64,000 nt of DNA, taken from the NCBI RefSeq assembly GCF_016859125.1, contig NZ_CP069338.1, positions 1-64,000 of the forward strand. The letters run 5' to 3'. The notes beneath the pieces were generated by a model. That model was not told the origin of the DNA. It ran no database searches and saw nothing but the letters and a program-made list of their open reading frames with translations. A program made the position numbers and the translations under genes. Source of the DNA: Archangium violaceum. Its GTDB lineage: Bacteria; Myxococcota; Myxococcia; Myxococcales; Myxococcaceae. Each line of letters opens with the position of its first letter. The first letter of the stretch is position 1. Shown here in pieces: positions 51,811 through 63,800 of this stretch.

Positions 51811-54800
51811 ATGGCTTCGCGAAACGAGTTCGATCAACTGACTCCCGGGGAGAAGCGCGCGCTGCTCAAGCAGCTGCTGGAGCGCGGAGCCCCGACGGGC
51901 GCGGCGAGCCCGAGCAAGGACGGAGTGGGGCCCGGCCCCAACGGGGTGCGCGACACGGGGCCGGCACGGCGCCCCGCGAGCGAGCTCCCGGTCCCCTCGT
52001 CCGCGCAGGAGCGGATGTGGTTCCTGCACCAGCTCGCGCCCGGTGCCGCGAGCTACAACATCGCCCGGGCGGTGGAGCTGAGTGGTGCGGTGGACGCGCG
52101 CGTGTTGGAGGCGGCGCTGCGGCAACTGCTCGCGCGCCACGAGGCCCTGCGCTCCGTCTTCCCTTCTTCCGAGGGCCGCCCCCTGCTGGTCATGCGGCCG
52201 GTGCCGGAACAGGTGCTGACCACGGAGGAGCTGACGGCTGGAGCCGAGCAGGAAGCGCTGTTGTCACGCCGGCTGCGAGAGGAGGCCACCCGCCCCTTCG
52301 ACGTGGAGCACGGGCCGCTCCATCGCTTCCACCTCTTCCGCCTCTCGCCCCAGCGGTACGTCTTCGAGCTCGTGCTGCACCACCTGGTGCTGGACGGCTG
52401 GAGCTACAACGTGCTGATGCGCGAGCTGGGCGAGCTCTACACCGCGCTCGGCCGCCAGCAGGCGCCACGGCTCGCGCCCCTGCCGCTGGAGTACGCGGAC
52501 TTCGCCGCCTGGCAACGCACGCCGGCCGCACAGGAGCGCGAGGCTCCCCATCTGGAGTATTGGAAGCGGCAGCTCGCCGACGCGCCTCACGTGTTGGAGC
52601 TGCCCACCGACAAGCCGCGCCCCGCGGTCCGGTCGGAGGAGGGCGTGCAGACCGAGCCGCGCCCGCTGCCGGCCTCGCTGACCGAGGCGCTCCGCGCCCT
52701 GTGCCGCGAACGCCAGGTGACACCCTTCATGGTGCTCTACGCGGCCTTCGCCGCGCTGCTGCACCGGTACTCGGGGCAGACGGACTTCTGCGTGGGCACG
52801 CCCGTCGCCGGACGCACGCACCTGTCGTTGGAGGGCGTGGTCGGCCTCTTCATCAACACCGTGGTGCTGCGCAGTGCGGTCACCTCCCGTACTCCCTTCT
52901 CCACGCTGCTGTCCCAGGCCCGTAAGACGGTGCTGGCTTCCTACGCGCACCAGGAGGCGCCCTTCGAGCGCGTGGTGGAGGCACTCCAGGTGGAGCGCAG
53001 CCTCGGCCGGACGCCGCTCGTCCAGGTGATGTTCGACCTGTACCAGGAGGAGCGCTCGCTCGCCGAGGCACTCCCCGGTCTCGCCGCGCGCCCGGTGCAC
53101 GTGGACACCGGCACCAGCCAGTTCGATCTCTCCCTCACCGTCCTCGAGAGCGCCGCCGGCTTCACGCTCACCGTCCAGTACAGCACCGAGCTGTTCGAGG
53201 CCGGCACCGTGCAACGCATGCTGGAGCACTACGTGCGGCTGCTCGAGCACGCCCTGCGCGCGCCTGACACCCACGTGGGTGCGCTCTCGCTGCTCTCGCC
53301 CTCCGAGCGCCAGCAGCTCCTCTTCTCCTTCAACGACACCGAGCGGCCCTTCGACTCCGAGGCCACCCTCGTCTCCCTCTTCGAGGCCCAGGTCGAGCGC
53401 ACCCCGGAGGCCCTCGCCGTCGTGGCCCCCGACGGCTCCCTCACCTTCCGTGAGTTGGCCGAGCAGGCCTCTCGTCTCGCCGCCCACCTGGTCGCCGCGG
53501 GCGCCCGGCCCGAGTCCATCGTCGGCCTGTGCCTGGAGCGCTCGCTCGATGCCGTGGTGTCTCTGCTGGCCATCTTCATGAGCGGCGCCGGGTGCCTTCC
53601 GTTGGAAGCTTCGCATCCCGCCGCCCGCCGTGCCGCGCTGCTGCGCCAGTCCGGTGCTCGCCTCGTCGTCTCTCGCCCGGCGCTGTTCTCCGGTGCGGAG
53701 CTCGAGGTGCCCCTCGTCTCTCCCGACATGCGGGGCCAGGAGGCAGTCCTCTCCGCGCCACCTCCGCGAGCCCGCGCGGAGGACCTCGCCTATCTGCTCT
53801 ACACCTCCGGCTCCACCGGCGAGCCCAAGGGCGCCGAGCTCACCCACCGCAACATCGTCCACGCCTTCGCCTCCTTCGACCCGTACTACGTGACGCAGCC
53901 CGGTGACTGCTGGGTCGCCTGCGGAAGCTTCTCGTTCGACATGCACCTGGAGGAGGTGCTCTTCAGCCTCACGCGTGGCGCTCGCACCGTGCTGCGTGAG
54001 GTCGGCCCGCTGGGCCTGGCGCGTGACATCGTCCGCCATGGCATCACCCACACCGTCATCACCCCCTCCTCGCTCTCCACCGCGCTGGAGGAGCCTGGTG
54101 CCCTCGATGCCTTCCGCTCGATGAAGATGATCGCCCTCGGCGGCGAGTCGATCCCCGAGCAACTCGTGCAGCAGCTCGCCCTGTCCCGGACGAGTCTGAT
54201 CAATGCCTATGGCCCCACCGAGACGACCATCTGTGTCGTCGCGGAACAGGTGCGGGCCGGACAGCCCGTCCGCCTGGGCAAACCCCTGGCTCGCTCACGT
54301 GCGTATGTGCTCGATGCGCTCGGTCAGCCCGTTCCCCTCGGCGTCCCTGGCGAGCTCTACATCGGCGGCCTCGGCCTCGGCCGGGGTTACCACGGCCGTC
54401 CCGACCTCACCGCCGAGCGCTTCGTCCCCGACCCCTTCTCCGGCACTCCGGGTGCCCGCCTCTATCGCACAGGCGACCGCGTCCGCTGGAACCCCGATGG
54501 CTCCCTGAGCTTCCTGGGCCGCTCCGACTTCCAGGTGAAGGTGCGCGGTGTTCGTGTGGAGTTGGAGGAAGTGGAGGCCGCGCTGCTGCGTCAGTCCGGC
54601 GTCCGTCAGGCCTCCGTCATCACCCGGGGCTCCGGCCGCGACATGCGCCTGGAAGCCTTCCTCGTGCTGGAGAACGACTCCGCCCTGGCCTCCCTGCGCC
54701 AGTCCCTGGCTCGTGCTCTGCCCGAGGCCATGGTTCCCTCGCGCTTCCACGCCCTCTCCTCCCTCCCCTTCACCTCCAGCGGCAAGGTCGATCGCAAGGC

Positions 54801-57800
54801 GCTGGCGGCCCTGCCCACAGAGGCGGCCGAGGCCCTGTCCCAGGGTGAGCCGCCTCGTGGACCCGTGGAGGAGTTGCTGGCGCAACTCTTCTGCCAGGTA
54901 CTCGGCGTGGAGGCCGTGCGCCGCGAGGACAACTTCTTCCACCTCGGCGGCCACTCCCTGAGTGCTACCCGCCTCGTGGCTCGCGTGCGGCAGGCTTTTG
55001 GCGTCGAGCTTCCGCTCACCGCCCTCTTCTCTTCGCCCTCGGTGGCCGGACTCGCCCACGAGCTGTCCCTGCTCCAGGGCCATGGCTCCGTCGAGCTGCC
55101 CGCCCCCACGCCTCGCCCGGCCGATGCGCCTCCCGTGCTCTCGCCCGCACAGGAGCGGCTGTGGTTCATCCAGCAGCTCCAGCCCGACTCCAGCGCCTAC
55201 CACATGCCCGAGGCCGTCGAGCTCTCCGGGCCCCTGGACTCGCTCGCCTTGAAGCAAGCCCTTCGCTGGCTGCTGGCGCGTCACCCCGTGCTCCGCCTCG
55301 CCGTCCCCTCCGTCGAGGGAACTCCGGCGCCCCGCCTCCTCCCTCTTCCCGAGCAGGTGCTGCACCGCGAATCTCTGAGCGAACTGCCCGATGCCTCCTC
55401 CCACCTGGAGGCTCGGTTGCGCCAGGAGGTGGACCGGTCCTTCGACATGGCCCAGGGCCCGCTCCACCGCTGCTGGCTGTGGGAACTCGGACCCGAGCGC
55501 CATGTGCTGCTGCTCGTCTTCCATCACCTGCTCGTCGACGGCCTCTCCCTCGACATCCTCATGCGCGAGTTGGGGCAGGCCTACTCCGCCTTCCTCCTGC
55601 ACCGGGAGCCCTCGCTTCCTCCCGTCCGCCTGGACAACTCCTCCGTCGCCCTCTGGCTCCGCTCCCATCCCGTCCTCTCCCGCGAGCAGTCCCAGCTCGA
55701 CTTCTGGAAACGCCAGCTCTCCGACGCTCCCGCCCTTCTTCAGCTCCCCACCGACAAGCCCCGCCCCTCCGTCCTCTCCCACCAGGGCGGCTTCCGCGGC
55801 TACCACCCCCTTCCGGACTCCCTCTCTCTCGCTCTCCGCACCTTCTGCAGGCAGCACCAGGCCACGCCCTTCATGGTGCTGTACTCCGCCTTCGCCGCTC
55901 TCCTGCACCGCTACTCCGGCCAGGATGATTTCTGCGTCGGCACTCCCGTCTCCGGCCGTACCCATCCCTCCACCGAGGACGTCGTCGGCCTCCTGCTCAA
56001 CACCGTCGTCCTCCGCTCCCGCCTCCAGCCCGACGCCTCCTTCTCCTCACTCGTCGCTCAGGTCCGGTCCTCGACCCTGGAGGCCATCGCGCACCAGGAC
56101 GTGCCCTTCGAGCGGCTCGTCAGCGCCCTCGGCGTCGAGCGCAGCCCCAGCCACTCCCCGCTCTTCCAGGTGATGTTCGACCTCAACCGGGTCGAGCACT
56201 CCCTCGCCGGCGCGTTCCCCGGCATTCAGTCCCTCCGGCGGAAGTTGGAGTTCTTCAACAGCCCCTTCGATCTCACGCTCACCGCGATCGAATCCCCCGA
56301 GGGCTACGAGCTCTTCTTCCAGTACAGCACCGAGCTGTTCGAGGCCGGTACCGTGCAACGCATGCTGGAGCACTACGTGCGGTTGCTCGAGCACGCCCTG
56401 CGCGCGCCTGACACCCACGTGGGTGCGCTCTCGCTGCTCTCGCCCTCCGAGCGCCAGCAGCTCCTCTTCTCCTTCAACGACACCGAGCGGCCCTTCGACT
56501 CCGAGGCCACCCTCGTCTCCCTCTTCGAGGCCCAGGTCGAGCGCACCCCGGAGGCCCTCGCCGTCGTGGCCCCCGACGGCTCCCTCACCTTCCGTGAGTT
56601 GGCCGAGCAGGCCTCTCGTCTCGCCGCCCACCTGGTCGCCGCGGGTGCTCGGCCCGAGTCCATCGTCGGCCTGTGCCTGGAGCGCTCGCTCGAGTCCGTC
56701 GTGGCACCCCTCGCCATTCTCATGAGTGGTGCCGCGTGCCTTCCCCTGGAGGCTTCGCACCCCGCCGCTCGTCGTGCCTCGCTGCTTCGCCAGTCCGGTG
56801 CCCTCCTCGTCATCTCTCGCCCGGCGCTGTTCTCCGGCGTGGAGCTCGAGGTGCCCCTCCTCTCTCCGGACGTGCGTGCACAGGACGTGCGGGTCCAGGA
56901 GGCCGTCCTCTCCGCGCCACCTCCGCGCGCTCGCGCCGACAACCTCGCCTATCTGCTCTACACCTCCGGCTCCACTGGCGAGCCCAAGGGTGTCGGGCTC
57001 TCACACCTCAACCTCGTCCACGCCTTCGCTTCCTTCGACGAGCATTACGCCACTCGACCCGGTGACTGCTGGTCCGCCTCCACCAGCCCCTCCTTCGACG
57101 TCCACCTCGAGGAGCTTTTCTTCTGCCTCACCCGCGGCGCTCGTCTCCTGCTGCGTGACGTGGGGCCTCTGGGCCTGGCGCGAGACATCGTCCGCCACGG
57201 CATCACCCACGTCCCCATCACCCCCTCCTCGCTCTCCACGGCGCTGGAGGAGCCCGGTGCCCTCGAGGCCTTCCGCTCCCTCTCCGTCCTCATCCTCGGC
57301 GGCGAGGCCCTTCCTCCTCAGCTCGTCCAGCAGCTCGCCCTCTCCCGCACGCGTCTGCTCAACATGTACGGGCCCACGGAGACCACGCTCGGCATCATCT
57401 CCGAGCGCATCCTTCTCGGTCAGCCCATCCGCCTGGGCAAACCCCTGGCTCGCTCACGTGCGTATGTGCTCGATGCGCTCGGTCAGCCCGTTCCCCTCGG
57501 CGTCCCTGGCGAGCTCTACATCGGCGGCCTCGGCCTCGGCCGGGGTTACCACGGCCGTCCCGACCTCACCGCCGAGCGCTTCGTCCCCGACCCCTTCTCC
57601 GGCACTCCAGGTGCCCGCCTCTATCGCACCGGCGACCGCGTCCGCTGGAACCCCGATGGCTCCCTGAGCTTCCTGGGCCGCTCCGACTTCCAGGTGAAGG
57701 TGCGCGGTGTGCGCATTGAGTTGGAAGAAGTGGAGGCCGCGCTGCTGCGTCAGTCCGGCGTCCGTCAGGCCTCCGTCATCACCCGGGGCTCCGGCCGCGA

Positions 57801-60800
57801 CATGCGCCTGGAAGCCTTCCTCGTGCTGGAGAACGACTCCGCCCTGGCCTCTCTGCGCCAGTCCCTGGCTCGTGCCCTGCCCGAGGCCATGGTTCCCTCG
57901 CGCTTCCACGCCCTCTCCTCCCTCCCCTTCACCTCCAGCGGCAAGGTCGATCGCAAGGCGCTGGCCGCGCTCGCGGTGGACTCGGGCCCCACGGTCATGG
58001 AGGGAGAGGCTCCGCGCGGGCACATGGAGGAATTGCTGGCGCAACTCTTCTGCCAGGTACTCGGCGTGGAGAGCGTGCGCCGCGAGGACAACTTCTTTCA
58101 CCTCGGTGGCCACTCCCTGAGTGCTACCCGCCTCGTGGCTCGCGTGCGGCAGGCTTTTGGCGTCGAGCTTCCGCTCACCGCGTTCTTCTCCTCGCCCACC
58201 GTGGCCAGACTCGCCCACGAGCTGTCCCTGCTCCAGGGCCATGGATCCATCGAGCTGCCTGCCCCGACCGCCCTTCCCGAGGGCGCGCCTCCCGTGCTCT
58301 CGCCCGCACAGGAGCGGCTGTGGTTCATCCAGCAACTCCAGCCCGACTCCAGCGCCTACCACATGCCCGAGGCCGTCGAGCTCTCCGGGCCCCTGGACTC
58401 GCTCGCCCTGGAGCAGGCCCTTCGCTCGCTGCTGGCGCGTCATCCCGTGCTCCGCCTCGCCGTTCCTTCCGTCGACGGCACTCCGGCCCCCCGCCTCCTC
58501 CCCCTTCCCGAGCAGGTGCTGCACCACGAATCGGCGGATGCGCTGTCCGGCGAGCCAGAGTCCCTGAACCGGTGGCTGCGCGAAAAGGCGCTCGAGCCCT
58601 TCTCCATGGAGAGCGGTCCGCTCTACCGATTCCGGCTGCTGCGGCTCGGCTCCGAGCGCCATGTGCTGCTGCTCGTCTTCCACCACCTGCTCGTCGACGG
58701 CCTCTCCCTCGACATCCTCATGCGTGAGCTGGGTCAGGCCTACTCGGCCTTCCGCCAGCACCGGGAGCCCTCGCTTCCTCCCGTCCGCCTGGACAACTCC
58801 TCCGTCGCCCTCTGGCTCCGCTCCCAGCCCGTCCTCTCCCGCGAGCAGTCCCAACTCGACTTCTGGAAGCACCAGCTCTCCGACGCTCCCGCCCTTCTTC
58901 AGCTCCCCACCGACAAGCCCCGCCCCTCCGTCCTCTCCCACCAGGGCGGCTTCTCCGGCTTCCATCCCCTCCCTTCCGCGCTCTCCCAGTCCCTCCTCGC
59001 CTTCTGCAGGCAGCACCAGGCCACGCCCTTCATGGTGCTGTACTCCGCCTTCGCCGCCCTCCTGCACCGCTACTCCGGCCAGGATGATTTCTGCGTCGGC
59101 ACTCCCGTCTCCGGCCGCACCCACCCCTCCTCCGAGGACGTTGTCGGCCTCCTGCTCAACACCGTCGTCCTCCGCTCCCGCCTCCAGCCCGACGCTTCCT
59201 TCTCCTCGCTCGTCTCCGACGTCCGCGCGTCCTCCCTCGAGGCCTTCGCCCACCAGGACGTTCCCTTCGAGCGGCTCGTCAGTGCCCTCGGCGTCGAGCG
59301 CAACACCAGCCACACGCCGCTCTTCCAGGTCGTGTTCAACCTCAACCGGGTCGAGCACGCCCTCGCCGACGCGCTCCCCGGCCTCCACGCCCGCCCGCTG
59401 CAACCCGATGCGCTCGGGAGCCCCTTCGAGCTCTCCTTCGTGGTCACCGAGAGCGACCAGGGCTACACGCTGGCCTGCCGCTACAGCACCGAGCTGTTCG
59501 AGGCCGGCACCATCCACCGCATGCTGGGCCACTACCAGCAGCTCCTCGCCCATGCGCTGCGGGTTCCCGACACCCGCATCGACGCGCTGTCCCTGCTGAC
59601 GGACGCGGAGCGCCACCGGCTCCTGGTGGAGTGGAACGAGACGCACGTCGGATCCTCCGCGGACGCGTGCCTCCACACGCTCATCGAGGCCCAGGTGGCG
59701 CGCGCTCCAGACGTGGCCGCGGTGCGCCTCGGGGACGAAGTGCTCACCTACGGCGAGCTCAACCGCCGCGCCAACCAGCTCGCGCATCACCTGCGGCGGC
59801 TCGGCGTGGGCCCCGAGGTCCGGGTCGGCCTGGGCCTGGAGCGCTCGGTGGAGATGGTGGTGGGGGTGCTCGGCATCCTCAAGGCGGGCGGAGCCTATGT
59901 GCCGTTGGATCCCTCCGCCCCGAAGGAGCGGCTGGCCTTCATGCTCCGGGACTCCCGCGCACCCGTGCTGGTGACGCGGCGGAACCTCGCCGATTCTCTC
60001 TCCGCTCCGGGCGTACGCATGCTGTGCCTGGACACGCACGCGCCGGAGCTCGCGCTCGAGCCGGAGTCCAATCCCCTCCCCCTGAGTGGCCCGGAGCACC
60101 TGGCGTACGTCATCTACACCTCGGGATCCACCGGCATGCCCAAGGGCGTGATGATCCAACACCGCTCGGTGGTGAACCTCCTGGCGGCGCTCGAGGCCGC
60201 CGTCTACGCCGGGACCCAGGCTCCGCTGCGCGTGAGCCTCAACGCTCCGCTGTCCTTCGATGCCTCCGTCAAGCAGCTCATCCAGCTCGCCCACGGACAC
60301 ACGCTCTGCATCGTGCCCGAGGAGGCGCGAGGGGACGTGAGCGCGATGCTCTCCTGCATCGAGCGCTACCGGTTGGACGTGCTCGACTGCTCTCCCGCGC
60401 ACCTGCGGCTGCTGCTCGACGAAGGGCTCGGAGCACGGCCCGAGAGCTCCCCACGGCGGGTGCTGGTGGGCGGCGAGGCGCTGAGCGCATCCACCTGGGC
60501 CGTGCTCGCGCACCATCCCCACATCACCTTCTTCAATGTCTACGGACCCACCGAGTGCACGGTGGACACCACCGCCTGCGCCGCGAGCAGCAGACCCGAG
60601 GGCCCGAGCATCGGACGCCCCCTGCGTGACGTGCGGGTGTACGTGCTCGACCGGAACCTCCACCCCGTGCCGGTGGGCGTACCCGGGGAGCTGTTCGTCG
60701 GAGGCGCCGGGCTCGGGCGTGGCTACCAGGAGCGCCCGGACCTGACCGCGGAGAAGTTCATCCCGGATCCGTTCTCCTCCACGCCCGGAGCCCGGCTGTA

Positions 60801-63800
60801 CCGGACGGGCGATCGGGTGCGGTACCTACCGGATGGCCACCTCGAGTACCTGGAGCGCATCGACTTCCAGGTGAAGGTGCGTGGCTTCCGCATCGAGCTG
60901 GGAGAAGTGGAGGCAGTGCTCGGCCAGCACCCGGCGGTGAGCGAGGCCTCGGTGGTGGTGCACGAGGCCTCGCCTGGAGACAAGCGCCTGGTGGCATTCG
61001 TGGTGCTGGGAGGCGCACCGGTGCCCGAGGACGAGCTGCGCGCGTGGCTCCGGAAGTCGCTCCCGGAATACATGGTGCCGGCCGCGCTCGTGCCGCTGGA
61101 GCGGATGCCGCTCTCACGCCACGGCAAGGTGGACCGCAAGGCCCTGGCGGTGCTCGCGGCGAACGTGGGCTCCGCGGCCACGGACGGCGAGTCCCCGCGC
61201 GGGCCCGTGGAGGAGCTGTTGGCTCAGCTCTTCTGTCAGGTGCTCGGCGTGGAGACGGTGCGCCGCGAGGATGACTTCTTCCACCTCGGCGGCCACTCGC
61301 TGACCGCCACGAGACTCGTGGCCCGCGTGCGCCAGGCCTTCGGCGTCGAGCTGCCCCTGGTGGCCCTCTTCACCTCGCCGACGGTGGCGGGGCTCGCGCG
61401 AGAGCTATCTTCGCGACAGGGCCACGGCTCGGCCGAGCTGCCCGCCCCCACGCCCCGCCCGGCGGACGCGCCTCCCGTGCTGTCCTTCGCCCAGGAGCGC
61501 ATGTGGTTCCTGCAGCAGCTCCGGCCGGACTCGCACGCCTACCACATCGATGGAGCCGTGGAGATCGAAGGGCCGCTCCAGGTCGATGCCCTGGAGCAGG
61601 CCTTGCGCTGGCTGCTGGAGCGCCACCCCGTGCTCCGCCTCGCCGTGCCCTCCCGGGAGGGGAATCCGGCTCCCGTCCTGCTGCCAGCGCCCGACCGGGT
61701 GCTGCAACTGGAGTCGCTGGCCGAGTTCCCCGAGCCAGGGGCGCGGCTGGCCGAGCGGCTTCGCCAGGAGGTGGACCGCCCCTTCGACATGGCCCGGGGT
61801 CCGCTCTTCCGCTTCTGGCTGTGGCGGCTCTCCTCCGAGCGCCATGCACTGCTGCTCGTCTTCCACCACCTCCTGGTGGATGGCTCGTCCATGGGCATCC
61901 TGCTGCGTGAGCTGGGGCAGGCCTACTCCGCCTTCCTCCAGCACCAGCCGCCCGTCCTGCCCGCCGTCCTCCTGGACAACTCGGACATCGCCTCCTGGCA
62001 GCGCGCTCCCGCCCTCCTGGCTCGTGAAGAGGCCCAGCTCGACTACTGGCGCCGCCAGCTCTCCGACGCTCCCCGCCTCCTCCAGCTTCCCACCGATAAG
62101 CCCCGGCCCTCCGTCCTCTCCGACAAGGGCGCCTCCACTTCTTCCTTCCGCCTCCCGGACTCCCTCTCCCTGGCCCTGGGTGCCCTGTGCCGCCAGCACC
62201 AGGTCACCCCCTTCATGGTCCTCCACGCCGCCTTCTCCGCCCTGCTCTTCCGCTACTCCGGTCAGCAGGACATGTGCGTCGGCGTCCCCGTCTCCGGCCG
62301 CACCCACCCTTCCTCCGAGTCCGTCGTCGGTCTCTTCGTCAACACCGTCGTCCTCCGTTCCCACCTCCACCCCGACGCCTCCTTCTCCTCGCTTCTCTCC
62401 CAGGTTCGCTCCACCTCTCTCGACGCCTTCGCTCACCAGGACGTCCCCTTCGAGAAGCTCATCAACTCCCTCGGCGTCGAGCGCAGCACCAGCCACTCCC
62501 CGCTCTTCCAGGTGATGTTCGACCTCAACCGGGCCGAGCACTCCCTCGCCGACGCGCTCCCCGGCCTCCAGGTGCACCCGCTGAGGCAGGACATCCTCAG
62601 CAGCCCCTTCGACCTGTCCCTCACGGCCGTCGAGTCCCCCGAGGGCTACGAGTTCTTCTTCCAGTACAGCACCGAGTTGTTCGAGGCCGGCACCGTGCAG
62701 CGCATGCTGGAGCACTATGTGCGGTTGCTCGAGCATGCCCTGCGCGCCCCCGACACGCACGTGGGCGCTCTCTCCCTGCTCTCGCCCTCCGAGCGCCAAC
62801 AGGTCCTCTTCTCCTTCAACGACACCGAGCGGCCCTTCGACTCCGAGGCCACCCTCGTCTCCCTCTTCCTCGCCCAGGCCGAGCGCACGCCCGATGCGCC
62901 AGCGGTGGTGGCTCCCGCGGGGACCCTCACCTTCCGCGAGCTGGCCGAGCAGTCCTCGCGCCTCGCCGCTCATCTGGCCGCCGCTGGAGCCCGGCCCGAG
63001 TCCATCATCGGCCTGTGCCTGGAGCGCTCGCTCGATGCCGTGGTGTCTCTGCTGGCCATCTTCATGAGCGGCGCTGGGTGCCTTCCGCTGGAGGCCTCGC
63101 ATCCCGCTGCCCGCCGTGCCGCGCTGCTGCGACAATCCGGTGCGCACCTCGTCCTCTCACGCCCCGTGCTGTTCTCCGGCGTGGAGCTTCCGGTGCCCCT
63201 CGTCTCCCCGGATGTGCGGGCCCAGGAGGCCGTCCTCGCCTCGCCACCTCCGCGCGCCCGCGCGGAGAACCTCGCCTACCTGCTCTACACCTCCGGCTCC
63301 ACCGGCGAGCCCAAGGGCGTCGAGCTCACCCACCGCAACGTCGTCCACTGCTTCGCGGCCTTCGACCCGTACTACGCCACCCAGCCCGGTGACTGCTGGG
63401 CCTGCTCCGGCAGCCTGTCCTTCGACATCCACCTGGAAGAGGTGCTCTTCAGCCTCACGCGTGGCGCTCGCACCGTGCTGCGCGAGGTCGGCCCCCTGGG
63501 GCTGGGACGCGACATCGTCCGCCATGGCATCACCCATACCGTCATCACCCCCTCCTCCCTCGCCACGGCGCTGGAGGAGCCCGATGCCCTCGCGGCCTTC
63601 CGCTCGCTGAAGGTGCTCGTCACCGGAGGAGAGGTGCTGCCGGATCCGCTGGTCCAGCAGCTCGCGCTGACGAAGACGAAGCTGGTCAACACGTATGGCC
63701 CCACGGAGACGAGCATCAACGTCGTCGCGGAGCACACCCTGCCAGAGCGACCCGTACGGCTGGGGCGCCCGCTGGACCGGTGCCGCATCTACGTCCTCGA

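Noticed and set aside
57454..60663. A 1069-codon minus-strand open frame across the NRPS gene
   Set aside because: It is antisense to conserved A, T and C domains and is a by-product of high third-position GC; its His/Glu/Gly/Leu-rich translation has no domain.
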